A stretch of 64,000 nt of DNA from Trichosphaerium sp. ATCC 40318 (taxonomy: Eukaryota > Discosea > Flabellinia > Trichosidae): assembly GCA_038496445.1 (NCBI GenBank), contig JALMLS010000447.1:186001-250000 (forward strand), read 5' to 3'. Positions 48,677 to 59,792 of this stretch are shown piece after piece. The stretch's first letter is position 1. Each line of letters begins with the position of its first letter. The notes under the pieces are model-generated. The model saw nothing but the letters and a program-made list of their open reading frames with translations. It did not search any database and was not told where the DNA came from. Both the position numbers and the translations under genes were made by a program.

Positions 48677-50560
48677 ATGACTGACTGCAATGACATGGAT
48701 ATTGATAACAGTACAGAGGTTCCTAGAATTGAAGTTGATAAAGAAGCTTCCTGGGCCGTTTGGTGCTCTGGAAAGCAGCTTTACATGAAGGTAGAGCCTT
48801 TTTATCATGCTGATGAGTATTTGGTTCACCACTTGTTTTAAATGTCACGTATACCATCCTCATGCGTAGTAGCATAATGTTTTAGCATGTATGGTCGCAT
48901 CAGCTGTTGGTGGTGATACAACAGAAGTACCAACAGGCGTCAAAACACCCGTAAATTACGCTGATACCCTTCTAATATGGCAAAAAGAATGTCAGGGTAC
49001 TCCACTATCCATTAAACTGCCCGCATCGCCAAAACCAAATAAAAAACGTAAAAAACCCGAAATGAATAGTGAACTGGACGCCATTGACGAAGACGAGCTT
49101 ACAGATATCACACGAGCACGCTTTTTACGCTTAAGCCTTTTTCGAAGAAACCACGTGTCAAAAATCAAACCCAGGAACTTACGATTGTTGCTTAGATGTC
49201 ATCATCAAGGGAAGAAAAAACGCCAACAAAAACAGTATCAAAGAAACGAAAAGTTGTCATCTCTAGAACGGATAGTGATATTGCACGCGAAATGCAGAAG
49301 GAGTTTGATACTGAAATTAAAAAACGAGATCAAGCTAAAGCTGATAAAGACTATGCACTGGGTACCAAGAGACATAGATAAAAAATCAATGACCAACATT
49401 GAATGCTCAAAGTACTTTTTTTAGCTTTTTACCTACAGAACAGAGGTGAAGAACCAGTGTACTCCTTACCTGATAAAACTGCTCAAGTGATTCCATTGGA
49501 GTATGGTGTCATTCTATTCAAGAACTATCTCAATGTGGTATGTATCTTTCGACAACAACATTAAGTCTGAGACTTATTATTTTTTTACAGAGCGAACAAG
49601 TTGGTATTTATACAATGTGCTCGGAACTCAACAATGCCAGTTAGCAATAGTAACAGAGATTCCCAATATCCTTATATTATATTCTAGGTATTCCTAAAGC
49701 TACTACAGCAACTCATCCTGCTACCGTGTTCATGTACAACTGGGCGAATTATCAACAGTAAGTTCTCTTTGAAACTCTTCAACTCGATTCTATCTACAAA
49801 TATCTTGTTTGCTTGTATGTCTTAGTGATTTTTATTATTACAGACCAATCATGAAATTGCTAAACCAAAAGATTTATTTGCTTGGGGAGAAGGGCTATAT
49901 AAAAAGGCACACTATTATGCCAAAGAAAATAACATTTTAATGGACACAAACGATCATAAATTTCGCCACCCCACAACATTCAAACCAGATCAACTTATTG
50001 GATTATTGTATACTGGTAAGTAATGTATCTTGTACTTGAGTACATTGAATTCATACTAAAATCAAACAAGAGTTTGAGACTTATTAAGTCACTTTGCGCT
50101 GGAGTTAACTTAATCTACATAAGTTTGTGGTCTTACTCTTTTTTGTAGAAACGGGCAGCTTGTACTGCCATAAAGATGGTGTACCCGGATGGGTAATAAG
50201 TACCACAATAGGTAACGATGTTATATTTTATGTTGCAGGCAACCAAAAAGGCACTGAAGGACGTTTTGGTTAGTTGATCATTTAAATCACAAAAAAACCT
50301 GTAAATACTCACGTTTATACGTAGATATGAGACTTCAATCTGGTGATGTTGTATTGTTCAATGGTAATGATACTTTCCATGGTATTGAAAAAGTATATAA
50401 TCACACTGTAGGTGTTCTAGAGATCAATATTTTTCTTTCTTTCCTCGAAAAGTGAATCCGCTTTATTCTCATTTTTTTCTAGGCTCCCTCCTTTTGGAAT
50501 GACTTAGAAACGTTTGGATATGCGAGATTCAACTTGCAGTTCAGGGAGAGACAAAAATAA
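48677..50560 (+). CDS. 2-oxoglutarate/Fe(II) oxygenase with charged, UIM-like N-terminal region
   Basis: Start ATG 48677 (MTDCNDMDIDNSTEVPRIEV). Exon 1 joins at 48790/48870 to HNVLACMVASAVGG. A basic segment with a nuclear-signal look follows (PNKKRKKPEMN), then an intron to MSSSREEKTPTKTVSKKRK and DSDIAREMQKEF, which resembles a ubiquitin-interacting motif. The catalytic part is C-terminal: CHKDG at about 50166 (HxD iron ligands), SGDVVLFNGNDTFHGIEK at about 50342 (distal His) and YARFNLQFRERQK at the end (Arg for 2-oxoglutarate). It stops at 50560. This is a double-stranded beta-helix dioxygenase; substrate unknown. The junction at about 49755/49842 does not fit a canonical intron in frame by one base, so a frameshift or unusual splice is possible. 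Confidence 0.72.
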
Positions 50561-50689
50561 CTCATACCTTATGACAGCTTGTACATTTTGTAAATACAGT
50601 AGATCAGTATTAAGTAAACCTCAAATAAACTTGCGCAACATTTCGTAGTCAGTGAAGGCTATACTTTCATCGTATACAAGCTTCGAGTA

Positions 50690-51191
50690 TTGACATCAAG
50701 ACTTGCATTATTCGCACTGTATATGTTCGTTTACATCACCAACAGCACATGCACAGTTGTTTCGGGATGTACTTGGGAAAGTACAACATACACGCTCCAT
50801 AATGATACAGACAATGATTCGTGCGAAATGGGTAATGTTTTAATGAGAAAGAACTTACTCGCATTTTATTTGCCCTAACATTGCTTTGTTAGCTAGGATT
50901 CAATCGTCTTGTACTAGACAGTAAACATGGAAGAATCTGTAATTACTTTATTTCCTCTGTATGAGAATGCTATAGAAATCACAGACTATAATTGTGGTTA
51001 TCACAAAAAAAAAAAAAAAAAAAAAAGGCAACCTTCTCCCTCTTTTTAAAGGCTTTACAGGTCATTGCTACAGCCCTGTTCGCTTGAAGTACACGTGGCC
51101 TAAAGCTCAAGGTACCCTACAAAAAAATAGTATCTCTGAAATATTAATATATTAATAGTTCATCTCAAGGACATTGTTTACAACAAGGTGT
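50690..51191 (+). pseudogene. Truncated lectin-family pseudogene (paralog H)
   Basis: The first exon is recognisable (TSRLALFALYMFVYITNS, CTWESTTYTLHND), but the start codon corresponding to ATG in paralogs is TTG at 50690. Exon 2 has a frame-breaking change (DSIMEAS replaced after LVLDS near 50920). Exons 3-4 are missing, and a run of 22 A lies at 51004-51026. Exon 5 survives (HCYSPVRLKYTWPKAQ). Similarity ends inside exon 6 right after GHCLQQG at about 51191, where unrelated DNA begins. Confidence 0.8.
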
Positions 51192-51411
51192 ACTAAAAAA
51201 GAACCTATCCTTTGTGTTCTTGTTCGCCACTTGTCATTGTTGTTAACTGATTTGCTTCTTTGTTGTGTATTGTATGAGAATAGAATAGAGTCGGTTCACT
51301 CAGTTCAAACGCGTGAAATAATCGAAAGTCATTCAAAAACAATTGTTTACGTTGTACGACTTTTTTTTCTTTTCTCTTTATTAATCTTGCGGGCAACCCT
51401 TAACTCCATTA

Positions 51412-52374
51412 ATGACATCCAAAACACCAAAATACAATGTACGGTATAAACGACGTCACACTACGACTAACAACAACAAAAACTAGTTACCATCCGAGGA
51501 ATGTCTTGTATTGTGTCTTCCGTTGGAACTACATTGTGAAATCATTGATTTAAGCTTTGAAGTTTATCAAAAGTGGTCGTTGTTATCAAAATACACAGCA
51601 ACAACAACAAGGTTTGACAACGAGTTGAATAAACGTGGGAAATGGATAAAAAAAAGAGATAAACTGCTAACTGTTTTATTTCACGTGCATTTCAAAAACG
51701 GTTTACGTCATGGATATTCGAAGAGTTGGTATGATGACGGCCAAGTATCATCTCAAGTACAGTTCGTGAATGGTAAAGAACAAGGAGAGTTTAAGAAGTT
51801 CTATCCTAGTGGTACATTGAGGCAATGTTTCAATTACATAGATGGTAAAAAAGACAAAGAGTTTAAGCAGTTCTATAGGAATGGTCAAGTATCTACGCAC
51901 CGTAATTATTCCAATGGTGTACTAGAAGGAGAGTACAAAGAGTGGTATACTGATGGTAAAATGAAGATGAAGGTATTTTATGTCAACGGTAAAAGAGAAG
52001 GAGTGAGCAAGCGTTGGTATGAAAATGGCCAATTGAGAGCTCACTACAATTATGTGAATGGTAAAGAAGAAGGAGAGTGTAAGTACTGGTATGAGAATGG
52101 CCAACTGAGAGATCAGTACAATGCTGTAAATGGTAAACATGAAGGTGAGTGTAAGCGGTGGTATAACAATGGGCAATTGTGGAGTAATACATACTACAAA
52201 AATGGTACTATTGAAGGAGAAGCCAAGGAGTGGTATCAAAATGGACGAACAAAGAAAATAGTTTATTATGAGAATGGCAAATATAATGGCACTTTTAAGA
52301 GGTATGACTTACGGGGCAACTTGACTTTACAGTGTAGATATGTAAATGGTTTGAGAATGAAAAAAAATAGCTAA
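51412..52374 (+). CDS. F-box-like MORN/YwqK-type repeat protein
   Basis: The long frame lacks an in-frame ATG near its 5' end. A tiny first exon at 51412-51438 (MTSKTPKYN), a GTACGG donor and a CTAG acceptor at 51486 join in phase 0 to LPSEECLVLCLPLELHCEII, an F-box-like N-terminus. From about residue 75, roughly nine units of about 23 residues follow with the pattern NGKxEGEcKrWYeNGQL (for example GKEEGECKYWYENGQL at 52063-52110). This is the MORN-variant/YwqK repeat. About 320 residues. Such repeat proteins are frequent in giant DNA viruses and some bacteria as well as protists. Function is unknown; an SCF adaptor is one inference. It starts about 220 bp after the broken end of lectin H. 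Confidence 0.78.
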
Positions 52375-53471
52375 AACTAAATAAAAAAGGTTGATTGTTT
52401 GAACACTGACACCAGATGCTGCACCGTATAATAAGGTATTCACTGCTTAATCTTCTTCAAGTCGAACATGCAAGTCATGCACTAATGAATCGTAGACAGA
52501 CACTGCATGATAATTCAATATGAAACCAGCACACCACGTGTTTTTTAACAACACTTGTCTTAAATAGCTCACACTGAGTCTTTACAGGTCATTAACCCTA
52601 TTACTGCTAAAGGTTGGCTACCATGAGATGTCATCTTCATCAAACCTGTACTAAGTGTCCAAAATGTTGAGATCCGAGTAAGTGTTGTCCGTTTTATATT
52701 ATCCGTCTCATTTTCGTCTTACTATTTTCTAGAAAGTGAGTTTCTAGCACTTTTAGCAGATCTAGCAAGAATTGACACTTGTCAAATGGTGTAGATCTAT
52801 CACCATGTGAACTATTTGCATTACTATATTGTTTCATAGTATGACTTGCGTACCTGTAAGGTGAACAAAAATGCGTGTATGTCAGTTTCAACAGACCACT
52901 TAAGATTGCAGCATTTTAACTACGCAAACTGTACACGGTACGAGCCCACAAGAGTGCTCAATGAGGTAAAAGCGAATTAAAAAGGTATGATGCCCTACAA
53001 AGCTATTGCATTACCGCCAAACACGATATGAATGGCCTCAAACACCGTTTGCTGTATGTTTTGTTACAACAATTCAACGTAAGTGTATAACTTACTAGCG
53101 CTACACTGGCGCCTACCCCACGCTAACAAAAGTGCTACGGCAGCACCCAAACAGCAAGTCAGGTGTAGCAATATTAAACCTTCCCAAAGTGCCACTAGCG
53201 TTGCTGTAGGCTTTGTAAACGCCGCCAGGTGTCAAATATTTGTAACAAAAAATTTTGCAATGGGTTTGTTAAATCACGTTTCCACGTGGGTTTAAACTGT
53301 TGGATTCACTCGACAGGCAGGAGGCTAGATTATTTGAAAAAAGATCTATCGGAAGTGGCAATCCGTCAGATAATGGATAGACAATGTTAAGGTTTTCTTT
53401 GGGAAATGGTAAACGACTTTCTTTAGTTCACAGCATATTCTAGAAAATAAGAAGCTACTCTTGAAAGTAAT
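52375..53471. other. Intergenic with lectin-upstream repeat and a GC-richer patch
   Basis: 52737-52830 matches the lectin C upstream/D 3'-flank junction (TTTAGCAGATCTAGCAAGAA and AATGGTGTAG). 53090-53240 is relatively GC-rich, with CGCTACA/TGTAG words similar to those at 14640-15010. No gene was found. Confidence 0.45.
52737..52830 (+). repeat. Copy of lectin-associated flanking repeat
   Basis: Matches, with substitutions, the reverse complement of 39068-39160 and in part 33693-33735, sharing AGCACTTTTAGCAG, AAGAATTGACACTT and GAACTATTTG. It lies about 640 bp upstream of lectin I, so it may be the trace of another lost copy or a moved promoter segment. Confidence 0.6.
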
Positions 53472-55274
53472 ATGATAAAGCTGACCTTAGCACTTCTTTT
53501 TCTATGTATTTATACGAGCGAAAGCACGTGCTCAGTCGTTTCGAGGTGTTTTTGGGAAAATACGACCTACACGCTTCATAATGATACAGATAACGATTCA
53601 TGCGAAATGGGTATGTTATAATAAATGGGTAAATGACTTTTACTTACCAAAAGTTTTTTACGGATTTAGGCTACAATCCCCTCAAACTGGACAGTATTAT
53701 GGAAACATCAGTCATGACATTATTTCCCGTACGTCGCGTAACATCTTTTGAAGCGACTTGGATTTTTCTTCAAATCACGTGGTTTTTAAAAAGTTGTTTA
53801 GCCGTTACGTTTGAATATAACCAGTTCAAACAGTACTGCTTTTTTTTGGTATGACAACTCACTTGTAAGTCCCATGGCTATGTATAGAGCGTATCCTATA
53901 AGTTTCATTGATGATAGCAACTGTTCTACACTTGTAGGAGGCGTGAGTGCTTTTTTTTCTGTAGCGTGAGATAATGTTTTATTGATCGCTTTTACATAGT
54001 TCATTGCAAATACTTGCACCTCAGAACATTTTGTTTGTGAAGCACCTTCGGACACTGTCCCTTTTGTATCTACACCTTGTTTTAATCCAATACCAAGTGT
54101 GTGTGATTACAGGAGCTCTGTTTCAGGTATGTAGAAAATGAATCAAGAAATATTTTGTCTGATACAAAATTTCTTTAATTGATGTTTAGATTCTTGCTAC
54201 AATCCTGTTTCAACACGTCGTATATGGCCTCAAGCACAAGGTACATAACAAAAAAATTATCGCATTTATAAACAAATACAAGTTCTATTAGAAGCCAATT
54301 GAACAGTACAATAACTTTTACAATAGCGCATTGTTTACAACAAGGTGGATATCTTGTTACAACCACCAACGATGATGAGTTGGATTTTATTTCTGGTTTG
54401 ATACCACCAGGTGTACGAAACTGTACATGGATTGGATTGACAAGTGGATATAGAAACGATCACTTTGACTTTCAATGGGTACTCCCACAAACTATTAAGT
54501 CTTAAGGGTGCACGTGCCCCCTTAAATCACAAGTCAATTTAATCCAAAATACACTTAGGCAGTAACAAATGAACCACGTGATTTTGGTGATGTATTTAAG
54601 GAACACCCTTGGAGTCCAGTTGAGCCAAATGATCATACAATTGATGGCGGTATCAAAGAAAATTGTATTATTATGTGCAATAGTAGGCCAAGTATATGGG
54701 CTGATGTACATTGCTATCGGGGCGAGTTCTTTATTTGCGAGATTGAAATACCCAAGGGTATGCTGAGATAAGTGATTTGTCCGTCAGTAACTGGTTTTTT
54801 GTAGGGTCTTTTATACCTACTGATAGTGTAGTTGTAATAGACTCGGATCTTATTATTGATGGTAAGGTATTTCATGTTTACACTCACACTGATTCTTTTC
54901 AAGGTTTGGCACTGTTCAGCAACACAACACTTCAATTAAGAAAAACCAATACAATATTTAATGTGAGTTCATGTATCATTGGGGAGTTTAACATTGATAC
55001 AACATCTGTTGAGGTACCACACCTGAATTAATTGTCACGTGATCAAATTAATCGCTCAATGTATTTATAGGCAGCTTCAATACAGATATCACAACTAAAA
55101 GGATGTGACGAAGCTGATCCAATGGTTCTCTTGGGCAGAAATCAGTGTCTTGAGCAAACTAGATCATCTACATCACTGTTGAGCACTCTCAATGTAGCGG
55201 TTTTAAAATGTAACAGCCATAAGCTTACTCTGTGCGCTGCATTACTTCTCATCATAGCTTTTTTGGTATTTTAG
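53472..55274 (+). CDS. C-type lectin-domain surface protein, paralog I
   Basis: Start ATG 53472 with a signal peptide (MIKLTLALLFLCIYTSES), CFWENTTYTLHND, GYNPLKLDSIMETSVMTLFP, FFWYDNSLV and VCEAPSDTVPFVSTPC. Lectin domain: RRIWPQAQ, HCLQQGGYLVTTTN, WIGLTSGYR, NEPRDFG, WSPVEPN, ENC, IWADVHC and FFICE. C-terminal module (FIPTDSVVVIDSDLIIDG, ALFSNTTLQLRK) and hydrophobic GPI-type tail, stop TAG at 55272-55274. It is the only paralog that keeps the classical EPN triplet, which in animal lectins accompanies mannose-type binding. All exon junctions fit in frame. Confidence 0.86.
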
Positions 55275-55813
55275 GAATAAAAAACTATTCTCAAAGAACC
55301 CATGTACAAGTTAGCAGAAATATGAACTGAGAATGTTCAGCTTGGAGGTTATGTGTCAATGAAAACTGATTAACAGTATCAACATCATCAGTGCAATAAA
55401 TGAGTTACAAAGAAAGAATGTGTAGCCATTGCAGTCACTCGAACAGCTGAACAAAATAGTACTAACAAAATTAAATTCCTCAGCTCTTCATCACATTAAA
55501 AGACAGTCGGCAGTTTAACCCTTGTTCCCCGTTGGTGTTGGCAAACAACACAATACACAAGTATAGTCTACTAAAACCAATAACATAATTATCTAGTCAA
55601 TGCAGTAGAAGATTGTGAGTCCCCCATAACATGTTCAAATTCAAAAAAAAAAAGCAGAAAAAAGAAGGAAAAAACTGATTACAATTCTACAACCTTATTT
55701 CTTCTTTATTACCAACTCCTCTTCATACAACATTCTAATATAACCCTATTTCTTTCAATAAGGGATACAAATACAAAATAAACCTTGTTCCGTAATAACA
55801 TAAAAAAACCAGA
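55275..55813. other. Intergenic, no gene seen
   Basis: AT-rich DNA between convergent lectin I and the methyltransferase-like gene. It probably carries both 3' ends. Confidence 0.5.
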
Positions 55814-56587
55814 TTATCGCTTTCTCATAGGCTCTAATCTATCAAAAATATAACAGTTTGCCTCGGCTGCAACGATCTCTCTATCTTCATCTTTGCTATT
55901 CTTCTTACTATGATAACTTTCTACTAGTCTCTTAACCCTTAACGAGTCTGAAGAGTCGCTATAAGGCAATGATGATATCAACTCTTGTTCTGTTAGTTTA
56001 TCGACGTTTATCTTTTGTTCGACGCTGTTCTTCGTTATAAGTATCTGTTTGCCATCCTTGAACTTGGACATAGCTTGTTCTAAGAGCCTATTGATTGGGA
56101 GGAAAGGATATTCAAAAATAAACGTAAACATAGCACCGCGAGGGCCAAATGTTGTATTATGAAGGGGCATCATTGGATTTGCAGCGTTATGAAACGAATG
56201 GTTGTAAAAAGCTACAGAAGGCATTTCTTTTATCGGTAACACTTCCATTGCGCCCATTATACGCTGTACGTTCTTCGCTGATATCAAAGAATCATGATTT
56301 GGTTCTACGTCTCTGGTATCGTTTACAATATAGTTTGATATCTCGCAACCACTTTGGTAAAGCTCTTGAGACAATACTACGTCAGCTGAAGCGTTTCCAG
56401 ACCCTAAACTCAAAATGCGTAGCTTGTTCAGAGTCGTAGGCGGTGCGTTCCTGTTGATGTAATCAACTACAACTCCAGCATTACTCGATTTAAGCATGTC
56501 AGAACATGTGTTAATCGCTCGAACACCTATCGTTTTCTTACGCGCATAAGTTGTTTGTTGTGTGGCGAACCGCGTGGCTCTAAACAT
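55814..56587 (-). CDS. Possible SAM-dependent methyltransferase-like protein, single exon
   Basis: An uninterrupted 257-codon frame with ATG at 56585-56587. The N-terminus (MFRATRFATQQTTYARKK) is basic and lacks acidic residues, like a mitochondrial transit peptide. Residues around 57-68 (LRILSLGSGNAS) resemble motif I of class I SAM-dependent methyltransferases. AFYNHSFHNAANPMMPLHN around residue 126 could be a post-II substrate or active-site segment. The C-terminus is charged (MRKR). There are no introns, in contrast to its neighbours, which could mean recent acquisition from a bacterium. The family assignment is tentative. Confidence 0.55.
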   Translation of the reverse strand: MFRATRFATQQTTYARKKTIGVRAINTCSDMLKSSNAGVVVDYINRNAPPTTLNKLRILSLGSGNASADVVLSQELYQSGCEISNYIVNDTRDVEPNHDSLISAKNVQRIMGAMEVLPIKEMPSVAFYNHSFHNAANPMMPLHNTTFGPRGAMFTFIFEYPFLPINRLLEQAMSKFKDGKQILITKNSVEQKINVDKLTEQELISSLPYSDSSDSLRVKRLVESYHSKKNSKDEDREIVAAEANCYIFDRLEPMRKR

Positions 56588-57138
56588 TGTGCTCGAACAA
56601 AATGAATGACAGAACAGTTTTGACTACAGGACTAGAGTATTAACGCGCGTGTGGAACTCATGATACACTTTATAACTGTACACGGCTAAAGAAAAACCAC
56701 ATCAAATGGAAAAAGGAAATACAAGACAATCCTGACTGTAATTAATGTCTACGTAGCTATTACAACTGTTTTTTGCCAAAATAACACTGTTTAAATAAAA
56801 ATTGATGCGCTTTCGCGTAAGAACGATAGACATTGATTTCTGTTATACGTAAAAGCCAACTACACCACGCAATCTTTACTTCTATAAATGGGAATTATTG
56901 ACAAAGTCTGACTTTCTTTTTTGCTCGGCTTTCATTTTACTGAATTCGGAATCATAAGTATGGCATCTCATAGAGCATCTGAAACCATAAATAAGCCACC
57001 GGAAGCAAAAAGAGTTCCTCCAGGCACGCTGATTTTTTTGTAGTAACAAAAGCGTGTAAGAGCGATCTAATTAACAAGTAAACTCTATACCTTTCGTATT
57101 TATAAGGTTTAAAACATTAAAAACATTATTAATGCTAA
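56588..57138. other. Intergenic, possible 5' exon of the F-box/NHL gene
   Basis: An ATG at 56961 opens MASHRASETINKPPEAKRVP, which stops after 26 codons and could be a first exon of the downstream gene. No donor with the right phase was found, so this is left open. Confidence 0.35.
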
Positions 57139-59014
57139 TTGAGTAGATGAACTGTTAAAATGGACTCTCGTTACCCTACCAAATGAAATGGTGCTTGAAA
57201 TTTACTACCACCTTGATCTTTCCGATGTAAGCAGCATTGGAACTGCTAATAAGCATCTAAGAAGCATTGTACAAGGTCATAGGGCTGCTAAAGTGCGTTT
57301 GAAACATTTTCTGATAAACGCGACTTCCGTAATTCCAAAATACGCGTATCCATTCTACAATCAAACTATAACTAGTTGTATAGCGAAACAAAATAGTCAG
57401 AGTGTTAACAAATGTGCACCTCCGTTTTTCTGAATGAATCAAAGTTTTTTTTTCCGTTTTTTTACGATTCATTGTGCAGTTTTTGTTTGGTTTGAATTTC
57501 CATTCTGATGATTGTATTAGCAATGTTTGCATGTGTTTAATGTTGATATGATAGTACCCGATACAGGTATTACTGCTGGAATTATATTTAACTCCAAAGG
57601 ACACGTGCGTAATCGCTAGAGTTTTTTTATTTTTAGCTTTTTTTTTTCATAAGATCTTTTTTTGGCGTTTTATTTTTGCTATTTTCTACGTATGTCTTTG
57701 GATTTACTGAAAGGATGATACGAAAAAAATACCAAGTATTTTTAGGCTATTAATAAACTAAAAGCAAAACTCAAAGGCGCATGATCGCCGGTTTTAGGTT
57801 TAAATGTTCAGAATTTTTTTGGAAAAAATGTTATTCCTTCTTCTTACCCTCTTTCGTTTAGCTTATATTTACTGACTTTGGAAGACACAGTATATGTTCT
57901 TTTGATATGGATACACGCACTCTTAAAAAGCTTATACCCTGTGGAGATCAACCCGAAGAAGAAAATGAAGAAGACTTGAAACCACAAACTGGCGATTGTC
58001 CGTTAGAAAAAGCAAAAGTGAAAAGTCCTCATAGCCTAGCTCTTGACAAGCATGATAATATAATATTTTCAGATGCTTATAATCATGTGGTACGTAGAAT
58101 AAATGTAACATTAAATATTGTGGAGACATTGGCTGGACAGTCTGGATTGTTTGGATACACAAATGGTAGTAAGGCCAAAGCAACTTTTTATTATCCTTTC
58201 GGGATTGTCTATAATGATGATGGTACTATACTTGTTTGTGACGATTGGAATCATTGTGTAAGAATAGTAGAACCTTGTGGGGATGTTAAAACTCTTGGTA
58301 CGTCTTACATTCGAATAGAAACAAAAAAAAAAAATGCAAACAACTTTTTCCTATTTTTTTCTCATCAAAGTAATGCTCTTTTACTATCGAAAACAAGTAT
58401 TATACATCCTTTTTATATATCCTCAAATCTACAGGATATCCACAAACGTTTTATAAATAGTAAGCGTACAAGAAAACGAAACGTTTCGACGTGTTTTTTT
58501 TTTGTATATTTACTGCTTGGTCTGATTGTACTAATTGTTTTTCTCCTTTACAGTCGGATCTCCGGCTCATATGCAATATAAAGACGGACCTATTAAAGAA
58601 GCACATATGGTATATCCAGGTTATATATGTAAAAACGATAAAACAGGAGAGTTATACATTGCAAGTGAACATGGTATTAGAGTAATTAAAAAAAATATTG
58701 TTTCAACAATTTGGGCGCATGCTTCGAATGTACAGACGAATTATTTAAGAATATCTGGTATAGCTATTGATAGATATGGTGACTTATACTTTTCTCTTGC
58801 TGAGAGTAAGAGTGATGACAGGACAACCGAGATACATAAATCTGAAGGTATTTACAAAATATTTTTATCAATGGAAAAAAGACATGTTGTTAAGTTACGG
58901 TTAAATGTTGTTTTGGATAACATTTTTGCTTTAAAGTATTATAAAGGATCTATATATTTTAAAGGAACAACAAGAGCAAATGAGCAAAATATATACAAGA
59001 TGCAGTGTTTGTAA
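57139..59014 (+). CDS. F-box / NHL-repeat beta-propeller protein (5' end unresolved)
   Basis: The F-box exon (from about 57139, LVTLPNEMVLEIYYHLDLSD) ends at KHLRSI with a GTACAAG donor at 57269. Exon 57521-57604 (QCLHVFNVDMIVPDTGITAG) joins to an exon at about 57862 (LIFTDFGRHSICSFDMDT). NHL-type blades follow: SPHSLALDKHDNIIFSDAYN, NHVVRRI, GYTNGSKAKATFYYPFGIVY, DDWNHCVRIVEP. After a 250-base intron come more blade-like strands (GELYIASEHGIRVI, GIAIDRYGDLYF) and a stop at 59014. The start exon is not found because the F-box exon needs an upstream phase-1 donor. It is probably a propeller used for substrate recognition in an SCF ligase (inference). Confidence 0.7.
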
Positions 59015-59382
59015 AAAGTGATGTTTTTCAAAAAAAAGAAAAGACTAATAAATCAACCCATATAACTTACTATTTGTATCTACGTGTATAGTTGACTCTA
59101 GCGCAATATTTTTTCAAGGAAGTGAACCTTTCAAGCGTGTGAATGCTGACCAAACTATGATGTGTGATGTCTCAATTTAGTATGGAACATAATAAATCAG
59201 TTAGCATATACACTTTTTCCGTTACTTTTGGTTTCGGCCAAAATTAGCACACGTAAGCTAAATTTGTTTATCGTAGCTCATGTTTCAGCACATCTGAAGA
59301 TTGTGTCGTCAACTGATCCAATAATTTAGAAACAGTCCTGGTTGCGATATTCAAGCAATCCATCTGAATTTGCTATTTCGCA
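59015..59382. other. Intergenic, no gene seen
   Basis: AT-rich. Its last 40 bases begin a segment that is repeated near 62915-62990. Confidence 0.45.
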
Positions 59383-59760
59383 GTGGCCCACATTATGCTG
59401 AAATGCGAACACAATGTAAACTCCTTAGATCACGAGGCTCAAGATTGGCTCAAATTGTCAAAAAATCCGTCACCACCAACACAATTTAGATACAATGCTA
59501 TATCTTATTCTTTAATAGACTTACCGAGAGGTATACATAAGTTGTACGGATGTACAAGCACGTGTGCTGGAGAAACTTTTATTTCAACAAACCAAGGTGT
59601 TTTCATTTATGTTGATGGAAAGAACACGCTAGGGAAGTTAAAGATACAAGTGGATGGTCATGTCGGAGCTATTTGGTTAAGTGAATGTATAATGTATGGT
59701 GTAGTGGAGAAGAATAACATTGATGGGAATAATGTAAGTTTATTTAAACTTGACTTGTAA
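59383..59760 (+). CDS. Hypothetical short protein, possibly a gene fragment
   Basis: A 125-codon frame from 59383 (MAHIMLKCEHNVNSLDHEAQ). Later parts such as LPRGIHKLYGCTSTCAGETF and STNQGVFIYVDGKNTLGKLK have the alternating pattern of beta-propeller blades, like the NHL gene just upstream, so it may be a truncated relative. The first in-frame codon may be non-ATG. The first part of the region is duplicated at 62915-62990, where the frame does not continue. Confidence 0.4.
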   Translation: MAHIMLKCEHNVNSLDHEAQDWLKLSKNPSPPTQFRYNAISYSLIDLPRGIHKLYGCTSTCAGETFISTNQGVFIYVDGKNTLGKLKIQVDGHVGAIWLSECIMYGVVEKNNIDGNNVSLFKLDL

Positions 59761-59792
59761 GTCTACAATCACTTGGGTTTTTTTTTTCAAAA

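Noticed and set aside
51922-52239. Minus-strand frames across the MORN repeat
   Set aside because: They are shadows of the repeated plus-strand codons.
51511-52374. MORN-repeat gene starting at TTG 51511
   Set aside because: A 27-nt first exon (51412-51438) with canonical splice sites gives an ATG in frame.
20968-55274. Bacterial or viral contig hypothesis
   Set aside because: Dozens of spliceosomal-type introns, signal peptides with GPI-type tails, and a 7-TM receptor argue for a eukaryotic nuclear genome.
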